Shown here: piece by piece, positions 22,173 through 32,322 of the stretch
How the letters are laid out: each line of letters starts with the position of its first letter
Position numbering within the stretch: position 1 is the stretch's first letter
From: Lenzites betulinus
Lineage: Eukaryota > Basidiomycota > Agaricomycetes > Polyporales > Polyporaceae
Assembly (NCBI GenBank): GCA_022264855.1
Contig: JABYQU010000040.1
Coordinates: forward strand, 186,001-250,000
Direction: 5' to 3'
Length of the DNA: 64,000 nucleotides
Notes under the pieces: generated by a model
What the model saw: the letters and a program-made list of their open reading frames with translations, nothing else
Databases searched by the model: none
What the model was told of the DNA's origin: nothing
Position numbers and translations under genes: made by a program

Positions 22173-24407
22173 CTAAGTAGAGCGGCGATGTGGCCAGTTT
22201 GGGTCGAGTACGAGGTCCTTCTCTGTGAGGGTCGTATACTTGCCAGCCTTTTCGTCATACTTGAAAACTCGTTGCGGTGCCAAGCGCACATACGGGGCCT
22301 GCACGTGATGGCCGTTCTGCAACTTCGGCCCGACGTAATGCACAATCGCTGCCCAGTGGAAATTCTGGCGACATAATTCAACTTGTTAACGTCTGCGGCT
22401 CACAGTTATCAAGGGTGTCACGCACCATTCCGAAGACGCATCGTCCTTTCACACCCCAAAGCAGCGAGCGCTTTGCTTGGGCAGAGAGCGGTGCATAGTC
22501 CATACCTTCTTGTCGCTCGGCGGACGAGAGTATCTCATCGGTGGGTTCACATGCCGGCCACATCGAGGAGAGGAACGGTTCCGACGGGCAGCGGAACTCA
22601 TACTCATGACTCGTGCCGTGGTCGTAGAAAGTGAAGATGATGTCGCATCTCTTGAGGTCCCTCGAATTCTCGGCGCCTTGAGCATAGTAGGGATGAGTGT
22701 GCATGGACGACTGCGGTGGAAGGGGGATGTTGTTCAGCCACTTCACAGCCAGTTCATCAACAACCTGCCATGGCAGTTTCGAGGAAGTCGCCGCTATGAT
22801 AAATTGACTTGTCAGAAAGGCAGATATTGCGAGTAGACATAGAGCTGGCAACGAACCACTATCGAGGGTCACTGAAAGACCAAGCTTTTGAACGGGCTGT
22901 TTGTATCTGCCAAAATGTTCGTGGTGTGGCTCAGCAAGGACTTGTGTTTGCGCAATCTTCTTGAGTTGCTCCAGAGTGATTCGTTGCCCCATGTCGTGCT
23001 TCTTTCCATTCCTATCCAGCATATATTCCTGTAGCGACATTCCCGTCAAGTTGACGTCCCAGCATCGGCCGAGTTCCCTCCAGGGCCCCACAGACAATGA
23101 TAAAAAGTCCTGATTGTTCATGCTCAGCTGTAGCGGTGGAGTAAATTCCGGCACGTGGTTGCAAGGAAACTGTGAGCTGAAACATATGAAACTGTGTCTG
23201 AAATAAGGTGAATAGGAGCGTAACAGTATAAGTTGATATTGCGACAATGTGACATTATGAAATCTGCTTACGCATTCTGGCACTTGTCGAAAACTTGAGG
23301 GGATATCAGGCGGAGATAGAACTCCCTGCTCTATGTCATTCGTCAGCTTTTCGTATGCAGCAGGCATCAGCATCAACCAGACTTACTGAGTGTACCCGGC
23401 GATCGCTGATCGCATCGTACCATTCCTGTTATCACAGATCACCCATATAGTACACAATATCGTAACTTCTGCTGAGTGACATACCGTGAAGGGCCTTCCC
23501 TCAATCGAGCTCCGTGAGTTTGAGAAAAGCGAGGAAACCCTAAGGATGACATGTGGGTCAGCTAAGTTTTCTAGTACATCCACTAATGTGGTAAACTTGG
23601 CCTCAGTGAATGACGTACTTAGGAAGACCGAGACCGAGGTTTCCATCATACTTTGTCTGCACCATGCGTTCGTTCGCTGCATATGCGAGTGTACAAGACA
23701 GCGCAACTGTGAAGTTGTTCTCAGTGGTATTGGTCTTCCAGTTCCAGGTCGGGAAATTTGTCGTGAGCTTAAAGCCCTCAAAGCAGCGTGTGTCTGACAC
23801 CAAGCAATGTTCTATAAGCAATGCGCCGTGACACATATGTGGTAGTAGATCGTAGTGATGACTCACACACCGCGGTGTGGTCTTCATATTGCAGACCCTC
23901 CAGCTCATCTGAGCAGTCGTCATTCACGGCAAACGGATTGCGGTTCCTGTTGTAACCGTGGAGCGTATGTGTACCGTCACGGTCTGGCTTTGTCAAAGCC
24001 ACTACCATGGGCTTGGTATGGTCGATATTGGAGCATGGCCAGTCGGTAGGATCCCTACGGTATTCCGCGATGCGCAAGAAGTCCTTTGCATATATCCATC
24101 TGTAGAACCAATGGTGAGATTCCTGGCACAGCTTGTGCGCAGATTGCAGCATGCATCGACTCACATTGCTGTGTCACCTTAGCGCAGGGACGAGATTCAA
24201 TTTTCATGCTCTGATGGGTAACAATGCATCATATTCAAGAACACATACCTGTGTCAACAGGCAAAATAAACTCGTCATTTGTGTTCCAGGGGTGCTTGGT
24301 CGGGTCAAGGGTCTTATCGCTCGGTAAATTCAACATTCCTGGTGCACTGAAAGTGCGAAGCTATGCTTATACTCACCAATGTTACACAATAAAAAAGTCC
24401 TATACAT
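22173..24407 (-). CDS. pepsin-like (family A1) aspartic protease homologue without signal peptide
   Basis: Eleven predicted exons (24407-24377, 24338-24249, 24177-24165, 24099-23867, 23793-23619, 23539-23485, 23425-23387, 23346-23272, 23169-22857, 22793-22426, 22364-22173) sum to 1584 nt, giving 527 residues. The first active-site motif reads FILPVDTGDTAIWIYAKDF (pepsin consensus DTGSSxxW), with a flap-like LQYEDHTAV and the loop YDGNLGLGLPKVSSLF. A second-domain block is CWDVNLTGMSL, and the second motif is VTLDSAATSSKLPWQVV. The C-terminal FGMNFHWAAIVHYVG followed by YVRLAPQ matches the end of fungal A1 enzymes. Residues DTG are joined by a 13-nt microexon. In the second motif the usual Gly after Asp-Ser is Ala in this model. 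I see no signal peptide or propeptide, so the protein may act inside the cell or be inactive. Exon ends are predictions, and the acceptor of exon 9 is the least certain. Confidence 0.68.
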
Positions 24408-24432
24408 ATAAAAGACAGTCGTCAGCGTGATG

Positions 24433-25495
24433 CTACAAAGCCGGCTGAATCGAAAGGAATCTCTGCATACCTTGTTGCGTTTGATCTATGGATCCAATAG
24501 GCATGAGAGAGTTGGCATGTCGGCCATGTACAAATCCCATAACACTCCCCGCTGCTCGAGGAGCTTGAGAAGGTAGTACACGAGGAGTCTGGGACATCAC
24601 CGGGGTTGCAACAGAGGCCTGGGGTTGCTGGGATATGACAAGAGGTTGCTGGACCACTGGAGGTTGTTGAGGCTGGGCGTGAGGCTGCTGAGTTCGACTG
24701 GCAGGCTGCCGATTCTGAGATCGAGAGGGACGCTGCTGATTTGGAGATTGGGTGGGAGGTTGTTGGGCCTCAGCGGGAGGTTGTTGGGCCTCAGCAGGAG
24801 GTTGTTGCCGGGGTCCTTGTGCTATAGGAGCTACTGAAGGGCCTTCTCGCAGTGTGCTGCTGCGCTCGCCTAAGCGAGAGTATCCAAAACGGATCGGCGG
24901 AGCGTGGTCAGCTCCCCAGGCTCCGCTGTGGCTGGTCAGTGCTGAGAAGGCAGAGGTCACTGTCGCACGCGCTGTGTTCTAATGATAACAGATCGAGACA
25001 CTATATCAGCTACCGTTATGTCAAAGAATATCGCAAAGTGTTCACCGCAAACGTAGAGAGCACTGCAGCACCCGGAACAGCTACAAGATTCACGTCGGAC
25101 TGACCCGTAGGCTGCGGGTCCGTCCCACGCTGAGTTTGTTGAGCTTCACTGTCGGTGCGCGCAAGGTTTGCCTTTGCATCAGCCAAGGCCTGGTTGATGT
25201 CGTCGCCCTTGAAGAACCTGAAGAGGAACCGCTTGTCCCCGTCCTCCACTATGTAACGACCGTGAGGAGCACCGTCGTGAATTGGCGTCCTGAGACGAAG
25301 AGTATCAGACTGTGGGTGCATGCATAGTGTCAGGCTCGACTCAGGAGTTTAAGGTCTCTGCGCGGCGCAAGGACCCACCACTTCAAAGATCTCCAGTGCA
25401 TCCGGGCTGTGGAAATCTACCGGCGGGGTGAGGATCATCACAGTGGACAAGGTGTCGACGTCCGGAGTCTGGGAATCCAAAGATAACTTGTCCAT
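24433..25495 (-). CDS. orphan protein with Gln/Pro-rich region
   Basis: Not recognised. The predicted start is MDKLSLDSQTPDVDTLSTVM at 25,495. The first exon joins, via an acceptor just before the codons for SDTLRLRTPIHDGAP, to a compact region YIVEDGDKRFLFRFFKGDDI and NQALADAKANLARTD. A further intron (donor after the codons for VLSTFA, acceptor before NTARATVTSAFSALTS) leads into a low-complexity region rich in Gln and Pro, including QQPPAEA repeats. The end is MQRFLSIQPAL. It lies upstream of the pepsin-like gene on the same strand. I first suspected a single gene, but splice phases do not connect the two cleanly. The N-terminal 100 residues look like a small folded domain; the rest looks disordered. 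Confidence 0.5.
24754..24807. repeat. 21-bp tandem repeat in the Gln/Pro-rich coding region
   Basis: Two perfect 21-bp units (24,754-24,774 and 24,775-24,795) and a partial third code for QQPPAEA QQPPAEA QQPP on the minus strand. The repeat stays in frame, so length change would add or remove seven residues at a time. Confidence 0.85.
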
Positions 25496-27728
25496 GTTGG
25501 TGTGATTGCGGCTATGTTGGAAGTTATGCAGTTGATTGGGGCAGCTGTATCGTACTATCAAGCATTTATATATGATGAACACAGCGCCCGGTGCGGGATT
25601 GGGGACATAGTATCCTTGTCTGGCCACGATCTCGGCCCGTGCGCAGAACGGTCCTGACAATAAGTGACTCTGCATCTACTCACGGTAGGCCGCTCGTTGA
25701 ACCATCAAACCTCGTTGTAACCACACGGAAGACACATGGGCTGCGCCTTCGGGGGCGACGCTTCCTCGAGGAGAATACGCGGGAGTCAGGAGAGCCGCAT
25801 GCTGTGTAGAACCACCGTGCGTCGGTACCAGAAGCACTCGAAGGATCGCGTCACCCGACTACTACGGCACTTTTTGCCGTGCCCACAAGACACATTCAGA
25901 CGCCTCTGAACACGCTGTTTGTGCCTCGTGCGAGCGCAGAAGATGTCAACGGCTAGTCTTCCTCATCTTTTCAACAAATATGATGGAATGCGTCTACTCA
26001 CCTCAAGGCTTCGCGCCCATGTGGAGGGAGAAGATCCTGTCCTCAAGGCAGCCTTGTACCTCAGATAACGCGCCTCGACACGATTATCGATGAAATCTCC
26101 CTGAAACATCTTGATCTGCGCAATCCTCACGGGTAAGAAGACTGCCATGGCCCAGGTCTCTTGCTACATGCATTACACATGGATGGTCCGACTCGGAGTT
26201 GAGTGGTTGACTCGACTCGGACAAGGTCAGCCGCACTGCCCTACTGGTATACCTGGGACGGTTCTAGGTCTACAAGTAGGGCCGCGTTCGACGTCCTGCA
26301 CTAGGCGATGAGAGGGGAAACATCGATCCATCACCGAGTGCGGACCTGGTAACGATGTATTGTGAACAAAAAAGCCTGCAAACCGCATGGAACCCAGCCG
26401 ACAGCGTTTGCATGTGCCCGGCAAGGGATAGGAAGGAAAATTGAACAGTATCTCACAGGGGCCCGGGAGCGTGTTGCGAGCTTGGCAGATAGCGGATTGA
26501 CGGATATCGGTGTATGCGTACTAGGAGAGCTCGGCGACACAATAGGAGACTGGACCCGAACTGGAGTCCCATGACCACACTGAGGAAATTCGAGCAAGCG
26601 TGAGTGAAATCAGCGGTGAGATATATTAGTAACATGTCGTGGACGAACATTAACGTGGGCGAGATGCGTGCGAGATGCCAGGCGAGGGTCCCTGGTCGCC
26701 CGATGTCGATGAGGCCTTGAGGCCTAAGTGAGGGAGAGTCTAGTGCTCAGTACTCAGTACTTAATACTCGCGCTTGTGGGTGCGTCATATATTGCCGTTT
26801 GTGCAACGATCGCAAGTGCATATATGCGCGTAGTGGGCTCACTCCCTGCACATTGTCGGCACGCGGACACCGGTGGATATCGCCGTTAAACACACAGCGT
26901 AAATAGACAAGGCAAAAGAGCTGTGAAGCAGAGTATGCGCGGTCAGGAAGAGGTCAGGAAGAGGCTCGGCACGATGGCACTTGAAACAAGGTTTCGAGGT
27001 TGAGAGTTCGCACCCTACAAGTCAACTTACTGGGTGCGCATTAGCAAGTGCTCTCAGTTGCGAGAAGGAAGGTCAAACCAGGTAGGCTGCATGCGCGGGA
27101 AACTCAACTTGGCAACAATACGTCAACGTAGTGTGGAACTCCCCAGCTGGAGCCAAGTATTGCATTCCTCGCCCAGGCGGGCATTTCGTGCGATACCCTG
27201 GCTCGCACCTGGTCACTCTGATGTCCCGCGAACACTGGGGAACCGATTCTGTTCGCTCTGAACGTTTGAACCCTGGCGTGGACGCACTCACCTCGCAATC
27301 CAGAACCGCACGCCGCATTCTACGAAGGCGGTAAAAATAGCTGGCGGGCCAGAGCGCCACAACGTGCTTATAATTACCGCACTGCGAGAACACACGGCCA
27401 CCTTATCGCTAACGCGAAGAGAGATGGATGAGGGGGTTTGCATCCCAGAGCACCGGGTGGACTCGGTCCGTTGAGGTCGTGCTTGCAAGCATACGCATAC
27501 GCAAGCACACGCGCTGCAGCATGACTGCAGAGAAAGAAACATGCAGTATTGTCCGCTGGAAACCTACGAACACATGGAAATCCGCACCGAGAAGCGTAGA
27601 CCGACTGGGAATTAGGACCGCGCGCATAGATATAACACAACAATGGCCCCCGCCATAGCGGGTGAAGATGTACGGGGCGAGTCGGAGCGGGGGCCACGGA
27701 AGGGGTGGGAGTAAAGGGGGAGGAGCAA
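25496..27728. other. 2.2-kb stretch without a secure gene; isolated exon-like segments
   Basis: Two minus-strand segments look exon-like but cannot be joined into a gene. One, 26,148-26,001, codes MAVFLPVRIAQIKMFQGDF through TWARSLE and ends at a good GTGAGT donor. The other is the segment ending GTGAGT near 27,293, with a possible acceptor near 27,227. A small direct duplication (GTCAGGAAGAG twice) lies at about 26,942-26,963. Nothing else is recognisable. The interval includes the 3' end of the synaptobrevin transcript. Confidence 0.4.
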
Positions 27729-28469
27729 TCAGTGCTTTGTCGCTTTCACCACCGAGACGACAATGATGATGATGATGATCGCAATAGCGACACCGATGAT
27801 GAGCCTCATCTGTAGAAGGAAGGGTCAGGACTGCGACGTTCCATGCAAGACCCGCGTCGACGAACCTTCATATCCTTCCACCTGATTTTCGAAATCATTC
27901 AGCGTCATAGCATTCTTTAGGGATCTGAACACATACCACATGTTCTAAAGCACGAGGCGGGTCAGACGCGACATCTTACACGACGATGCGTAAATCACGT
28001 ACCTTGCGCACACGATTGGCGCCACGACGGAATCCTTGGGCAGATACGGCGAGATTGTCTGTAAAAGGACATGACATCAGCCACAGCGCCTTTCGCGGCT
28101 ACACAGCGCGCAGCGGCGGCAAGCCAGTGCGCATCCAACACCGCGGTATGGGACGACCGGACGCAACACGCGCCGCAACGCACTGTGTGTCAGCACGGAG
28201 ACTCACCGGTCTTGTCCTGCAGTTGGTCCAGTCTCTCTCCTCGCTCAGCGACTTTGGTGATGTTCTCCCTCATGATCCCGACCGTGTCATCAATTTGGGC
28301 CTGAATGGCTGCCGTCTTTGCGGTTCCGCCTGCCGCGGGTCCAGCCGGGTTTGAGGAAGAGCCTCCACGGGGCAAATAGGGGTCGTACGGTTCAGACCTG
28401 TAGCAGACATGATCCAAGCAACGTGAGGAAGCGTTCAGAGCGCGTAGCGATAGAGAAAGCCACTGACAT
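27729..28469 (-). CDS. SNC1: synaptobrevin-type R-SNARE (Snc1/VAMP2 family)
   Basis: Vesicle R-SNARE for Golgi-to-plasma-membrane and endosomal recycling fusion. Six exons (28469-28468, 28397-28207, 28058-28003, 27944-27937, 27881-27866, 27809-27729) sum to 354 nt, giving 117 residues, the family length. The protein starts [13 protein letters not shown]. The SNARE motif has its central Arg in [20 protein letters not shown], continues [20 protein letters not shown], then [20 protein letters not shown] as membrane anchor, and ends KATKH. The start codon itself is split by an intron (AT then GTCAGT; the G comes from exon 2). Exons 4 and 5 are 8 and 16 nt and are required to rebuild RKNMWWKDMKMRLI. 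No other combination keeps both frame and family sequence. Identity is very secure. Confidence 0.96.
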
Positions 28470-29925
28470 GACTGTTGCGGGTGTGTTTGCGGGTCGCACG
28501 GAGATTCAGATGAGCTAAAGGACACGAAGGACGACAGCGAGCAGCGACTGACCGAATTAGAGGGAGGAGGTAGGGTGCAGCGTGGATGGTCGTGAGGGGA
28601 GGTGGTGGTCGTGAGCGCAAGGGGGCGCGGCTGGTGACGAGAGACGGCGGAGCGTTCGAGCCAAACACGCGCAAGCACCCCGCACTGCCAGGCACCGCAG
28701 TCATCCAACACCGCCGGGCTTCAATATTCTGACATGTCCTCCCTTGTCATCCGCGTCCGCCCACCGACGCAGACAGCATTCGGAATACAGCATAGATCGC
28801 GCACCGAGCGATCTGCCGGATTCGAAATTCACTCTCGAGACGAGAGAGGTTCAGAGAAGGCCTCGGTACCGGCACCGGTCGCCTTGAAGTTCCAAGAACA
28901 ACAGGCGCTTGAAGGCGGCGAGACAATATCTTGCGAGGCATAAATTAGCAAGCCAATCGGGGCGTATATATCAACTCCCAGGTATCTCCTGATTGAATGG
29001 TACCAGAATTTTGTTCCGCAGAGCATGGGGGCTGGACATGTTTGAGTTACGGTGCGCCTTCCTGGCTTTCCGCGCGCGCGCCTTCATGAGCGTTTCTCAG
29101 TAACGTTCAAAGTTCGAACGTTTACGCGTTCACGGCACCGACCTAAACTGATCAGAGTGACGAGTGGACTTGGCTGGTGTTCACCAAGTGGATTTGCCAT
29201 GATTTTTCGAACACCTTTTGTGGCTCTTTTTGCCATGGTACGCGGGCGCGGGCCCCTGGCCCGGACATCGCATGCATTAGTATGCGAATATTTGAACATA
29301 CCTTCGGTCTACTATGACACCGCAGGGTAGCGCGATGAACCTCGCCCGCGCGATCATTCATGGGTCTCCTTAAACGGCTCGGCTCGGGAGACACTACAGT
29401 GACAATCGCTGTTTTCTTGCACGTCTGTAGCCATTTTCCACATTGAACCAGGGATACGTTCAGGCCTTAGACATTAATATAGGCCGTTTCTGACGGTGGG
29501 CCGCGCCGTCTGGCATGCTTTTATTACGGTCTTCGTCGGCCTCGTTGGGAGCTCATCTAGACTATCAATAATAATCCCTTCTGGGGTCCATATCCGCAGT
29601 ATGACCCACCTCTGTGTGCGGATCGCGCTCTTCTGTCCCTCCGCTCCCCACTCATGCGGCTGGGAATCTGTCCGGCACTTGCGACTACTCCGCAGGACCG
29701 GACAAGTGACTCTCTGTCGCATCGGTCGGATAAGATTATGTTCGATAACACAATCGCTCATCTGATCCCCAGAGCCCGGCACCCAAGTCGGATTGCTCTG
29801 CTCCCATGGTCACTGCTATATAAGTGCGGGGGAGATGTGGGGTCGAATCCTAAGTTTGCTTTCTTCGTCGACCTCGCCTTACACCTACCCGTTTTGACCC
29901 TCACCTATACTTACGCTCGAACGCA
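28470..29925. other. divergent intergenic region between synaptobrevin and the cyanase-like HTH gene
   Basis: The 1.46 kb hold two outward promoters. Open frames here are short and lack family features. I see no RNA gene: a GGGTCGAATCC string near 29,850 resembles a tRNA B box, but no cloverleaf surrounds it. Confidence 0.5.
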
Positions 29926-30319
29926 ATGGCCCCCAACCCGCAATGCGCCGCTCTTGCTGCTGCGAAGGACAAGAAGGGTGTGGCGGCTTTGTGAATACTC
30001 GGACACCGAGGTATCTGTGCTGATCGCGACTTCCTAGGAATGTCCTACGCGCAGATCGCTACGGCAATCGGCAAGAGCGAGCAGCACGTCATTGACAGTG
30101 AGTATCCCGCTCCCAACACCTCATCCTAGTTGGTCTCATATGACGGCGCTGTCGACAGTCTGCACCGGCGCGTCCACCCCGACCAACGATGAGTTCAACG
30201 CGCTCGCTCGTGTCCTCGGCATCACCTCTGCGGTACGACAAGCCTTTTCCCATGTGCCACGGTTGACTCACTCTGCGATACAATAGCCTCCCCACGATGC
30301 CGCGCACGCCACGAAGTAG
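29926..30319 (+). CDS. stand-alone cyanase N-terminal (HTH-like) domain protein
   Basis: Four exons (29926-29977, 30038-30097, 30159-30232, 30287-30319) sum to 219 nt, giving 72 residues. The protein reads MAPNPQCAALAAAKDKKG, MSYAQIATAIGKSEQHVIDI, CTGASTPTNDEFNALARVLG, then ITSAPPHDAAHATK. This matches the N-terminal POU/HTH-like domain of cyanate hydratase (cyanase), including the pattern A-K-x-K-x-(L/M)-(S/T)-(W/Y)-x-x-I-A-x-x-I-G-(R/K) and the closing LARVLGI. The C-terminal catalytic domain with the conserved Arg-Glu-Ser active site is entirely missing. The stop follows a short basic/His tail, and nothing catalytic lies downstream. It cannot be a cyanase by itself. It could be a DNA- or protein-binding remnant, or a partner of a full-length enzyme. 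The exon model is strong. Confidence 0.82.
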
Positions 30320-30917
30320 CGCACGCGCGAAGATGCACTACCACACCTGTATAACAATGAATCGAGGGAATGTCGGAACTGTATGGTGTAGGATCCTTGT
30401 AGCAGTGTCTTCGTAGCGCTCTGGCTCCATTGAGTATTTCTCCGATGCGAACGTCCCAGGCGTATATGTGACGTGCGCGCGAGGGGCGTGATAGAGTTGA
30501 ATGGCGAAGGTGACTGGCGTGGTCCCCGCCAAATGTTGCACCGTTGGTGCGGACCAATCGCATAACGTCCGTTTGGCTGTTGGGGTCCTGCGTCATGAGA
30601 GTGCAGGTACAATGGGGCACGCTGCTCTCGAGTGTATTATCAGCCTACAGAACTCACTAGTACATGGCTCCTAGCACCGACGGATAGGTTACTCACGGTA
30701 CTCACGACTGGTATTAACAAGCCTGGAAGTGTTGGTTTCCTTTGAATATGTCGCAAGCTCGTGCCGTATATTCCACGCGGATGTCGGGGCAAGGGATTGC
30801 CGAAGTCCGGATTGTACTGTGGACGGTTTTAACGCTGTACTCCATCGTCGCCCATTCCAAAGAGATGTAGCTAGCGTACCTTCGGCCTAACCATCTATTC
30901 TAGCTGGGCGAGGGTGT
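30320..30917. other. intergenic region between converging genes, no gene seen
   Basis: The 598 bp lie between the stops of the cyanase-like gene and the acidic-tailed F-box-like gene. A 132-codon minus-strand open frame here lacks protein character and is not accepted. Confidence 0.5.
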
Positions 30918-32031
30918 TTATCCGTCGTCGCCAGCATCATCGTCATCCCCGTCATCGTCATCTTCAGTCTGGCCTGTGGGATCGTCTACTTCGTCCGACT
31001 CGTCCACGATATCGGTGATAACCTCCGCTGCGTCTCTCTGTCGGAAGCGCCAACGGACGCACTTCAATGAGGGGGGGCCCTGCAGGAGCTTTTTCTTCCC
31101 TATCCACTCCGACTTGAACCCTAGCCATGTCGCAAACATCATGTCCATACAGGCGTCGCATTCGCCCGTCCAAATATCGTCGTTCGGACACAGGGACGTC
31201 GTACCCCCGAGCCCGTATCCAACTGTCAGCTGGACAGTGTGTAACCGTGTGAGAGACATGAGATTGACCGCGTAGTATTGCTAAACATTTAGGATGCGTG
31301 TTATTGGGTGCATGCTGGAGGCACGCGCAGAGAGCTCACCGGCAGGCCGACAACCTTCTCGTATACGATTTCTTCCGGTGGGTGGTCCTTAAACGTCGCA
31401 AACCGACAGATGTTGCAGAGACTGCACCACACCAGGTCCTGAGCGAGCTTTAAGGTGTGAAGGCCGGAGAAAGCATCGCCAACGAGTCGAAGCATCATAG
31501 GAGAGGGCCAGGAAAGGTCGTATATCTCTAACTGCTTGATTTGGGAGACGACGACCCGCGGGTGGTCGAAACGCATGAGAAGCATCGCGTTGGACTTAGT
31601 CGCGTCGAAGTCAACTCGGAGTTTGTCCAGGCGACGGAACGCTTGGAGATTCCATTGCACAGGACGACTCTCGAGGTCCGTGTCTAATTCGACGCAGTGT
31701 AGTTCTCTGCGCGGGTAATTTATTACTAAGGGTCTGGAGTACATAGTAAAGTGCAGAGTGCGCACCTTGTCCAGAGACTGAACTCGGGCCATGCGTCCTG
31801 TAGATCGTCTGACGACTGTGCGTAGAATACCTCAAACCAAGTCTCAAGCGCCAGTTGTCGCAGTACTTTGGAAGCTAGTATGAGAGATTGATAGTCACTC
31901 CACCGGGGCTTGTAGCTTTGTCTTGGTATGTCCGCATTACGCCATTCAATGACATGTGCGTAGTATTGTACGACTTCTCGTACGAGCTCGGTGGGCAGTT
32001 GCAGTCGATGGTTGTCCAAACTTTCTGCCAT
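30918..32031 (-). CDS. F-box-like protein with acidic C-terminal tail
   Basis: Not matched to a named orthologue. The start MAESLDNHRLQLPTELVREV then VQYYAHVIEW resembles the F-box-like start (LP-x-E-hydrophobic) common in mushroom genomes. The middle carries leucine-rich elements: KVRTLHFTMYSRP, RRLDKLRVDFDATKSNAMLL, QIKQLEIYDLSWPSPMMLRL, FSGLHTLKLAQDLVWCSLC. After an intron near 31,264-31,340 come LTRLHTVQLTVGYGLGG and a Trp-rich stretch. The protein ends in a run of Asp/Glu (from DESDEVDDPTG to DDDDAGDDG) encoded by GTC/ATC triplets on the opposite strand. It is head to head with GLE1, with 291 bp between start codons. Role as an SCF adaptor is an inference. Confidence 0.7.
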
Positions 32032-32322
32032 ACTCCACGCAGAGTACAATGCAGCTCGTGATAGCGGTAAGAGCTAACTGCAGAGGTTGGGGGAAGGGAC
32101 AAACGAGGAGAAGCGGCTCGCGTCTTGCACGAAAGGCGCGAAGCACATTCACGTGCACGTGCACGCCACGTGGATAACGTTGTGGCGGAAGCCTGCCCAT
32201 TCGCGTCGCATGCAGGACTCTTACGTTTGTCCCTCTCTTCGTCCATAACTCGAATCTTGCCTCACTTTTTCACATACCGGTGACTGCAACATCTGTGTGT
32301 TGCTTGCTCAGTCTCCGACATC
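32032..32322. promoter_or_regulatory. shared divergent promoter of the F-box-like gene and GLE1
   Basis: The 291 bp separate two start codons on opposite strands. A CACGTGCACGTGCACG alternating run near 32,151-32,166 contains overlapping CACGTG sites and is a candidate bHLH-binding element. Confidence 0.5.

Noticed and set aside
24433..24960. Gln/Pro-rich exon as the N-terminus of the pepsin-like gene
   Set aside because: No donor/acceptor pair connects it in phase to the exon carrying the first active-site motif, while its own stop at 24,433 and an upstream exon chain make a complete separate gene.
29840..29860. tRNA B-box-like GGGTCGAATCC
   Set aside because: No matching A box at the right distance and no acceptor or anticodon stems around it; it lies in the promoter of the cyanase-like gene.
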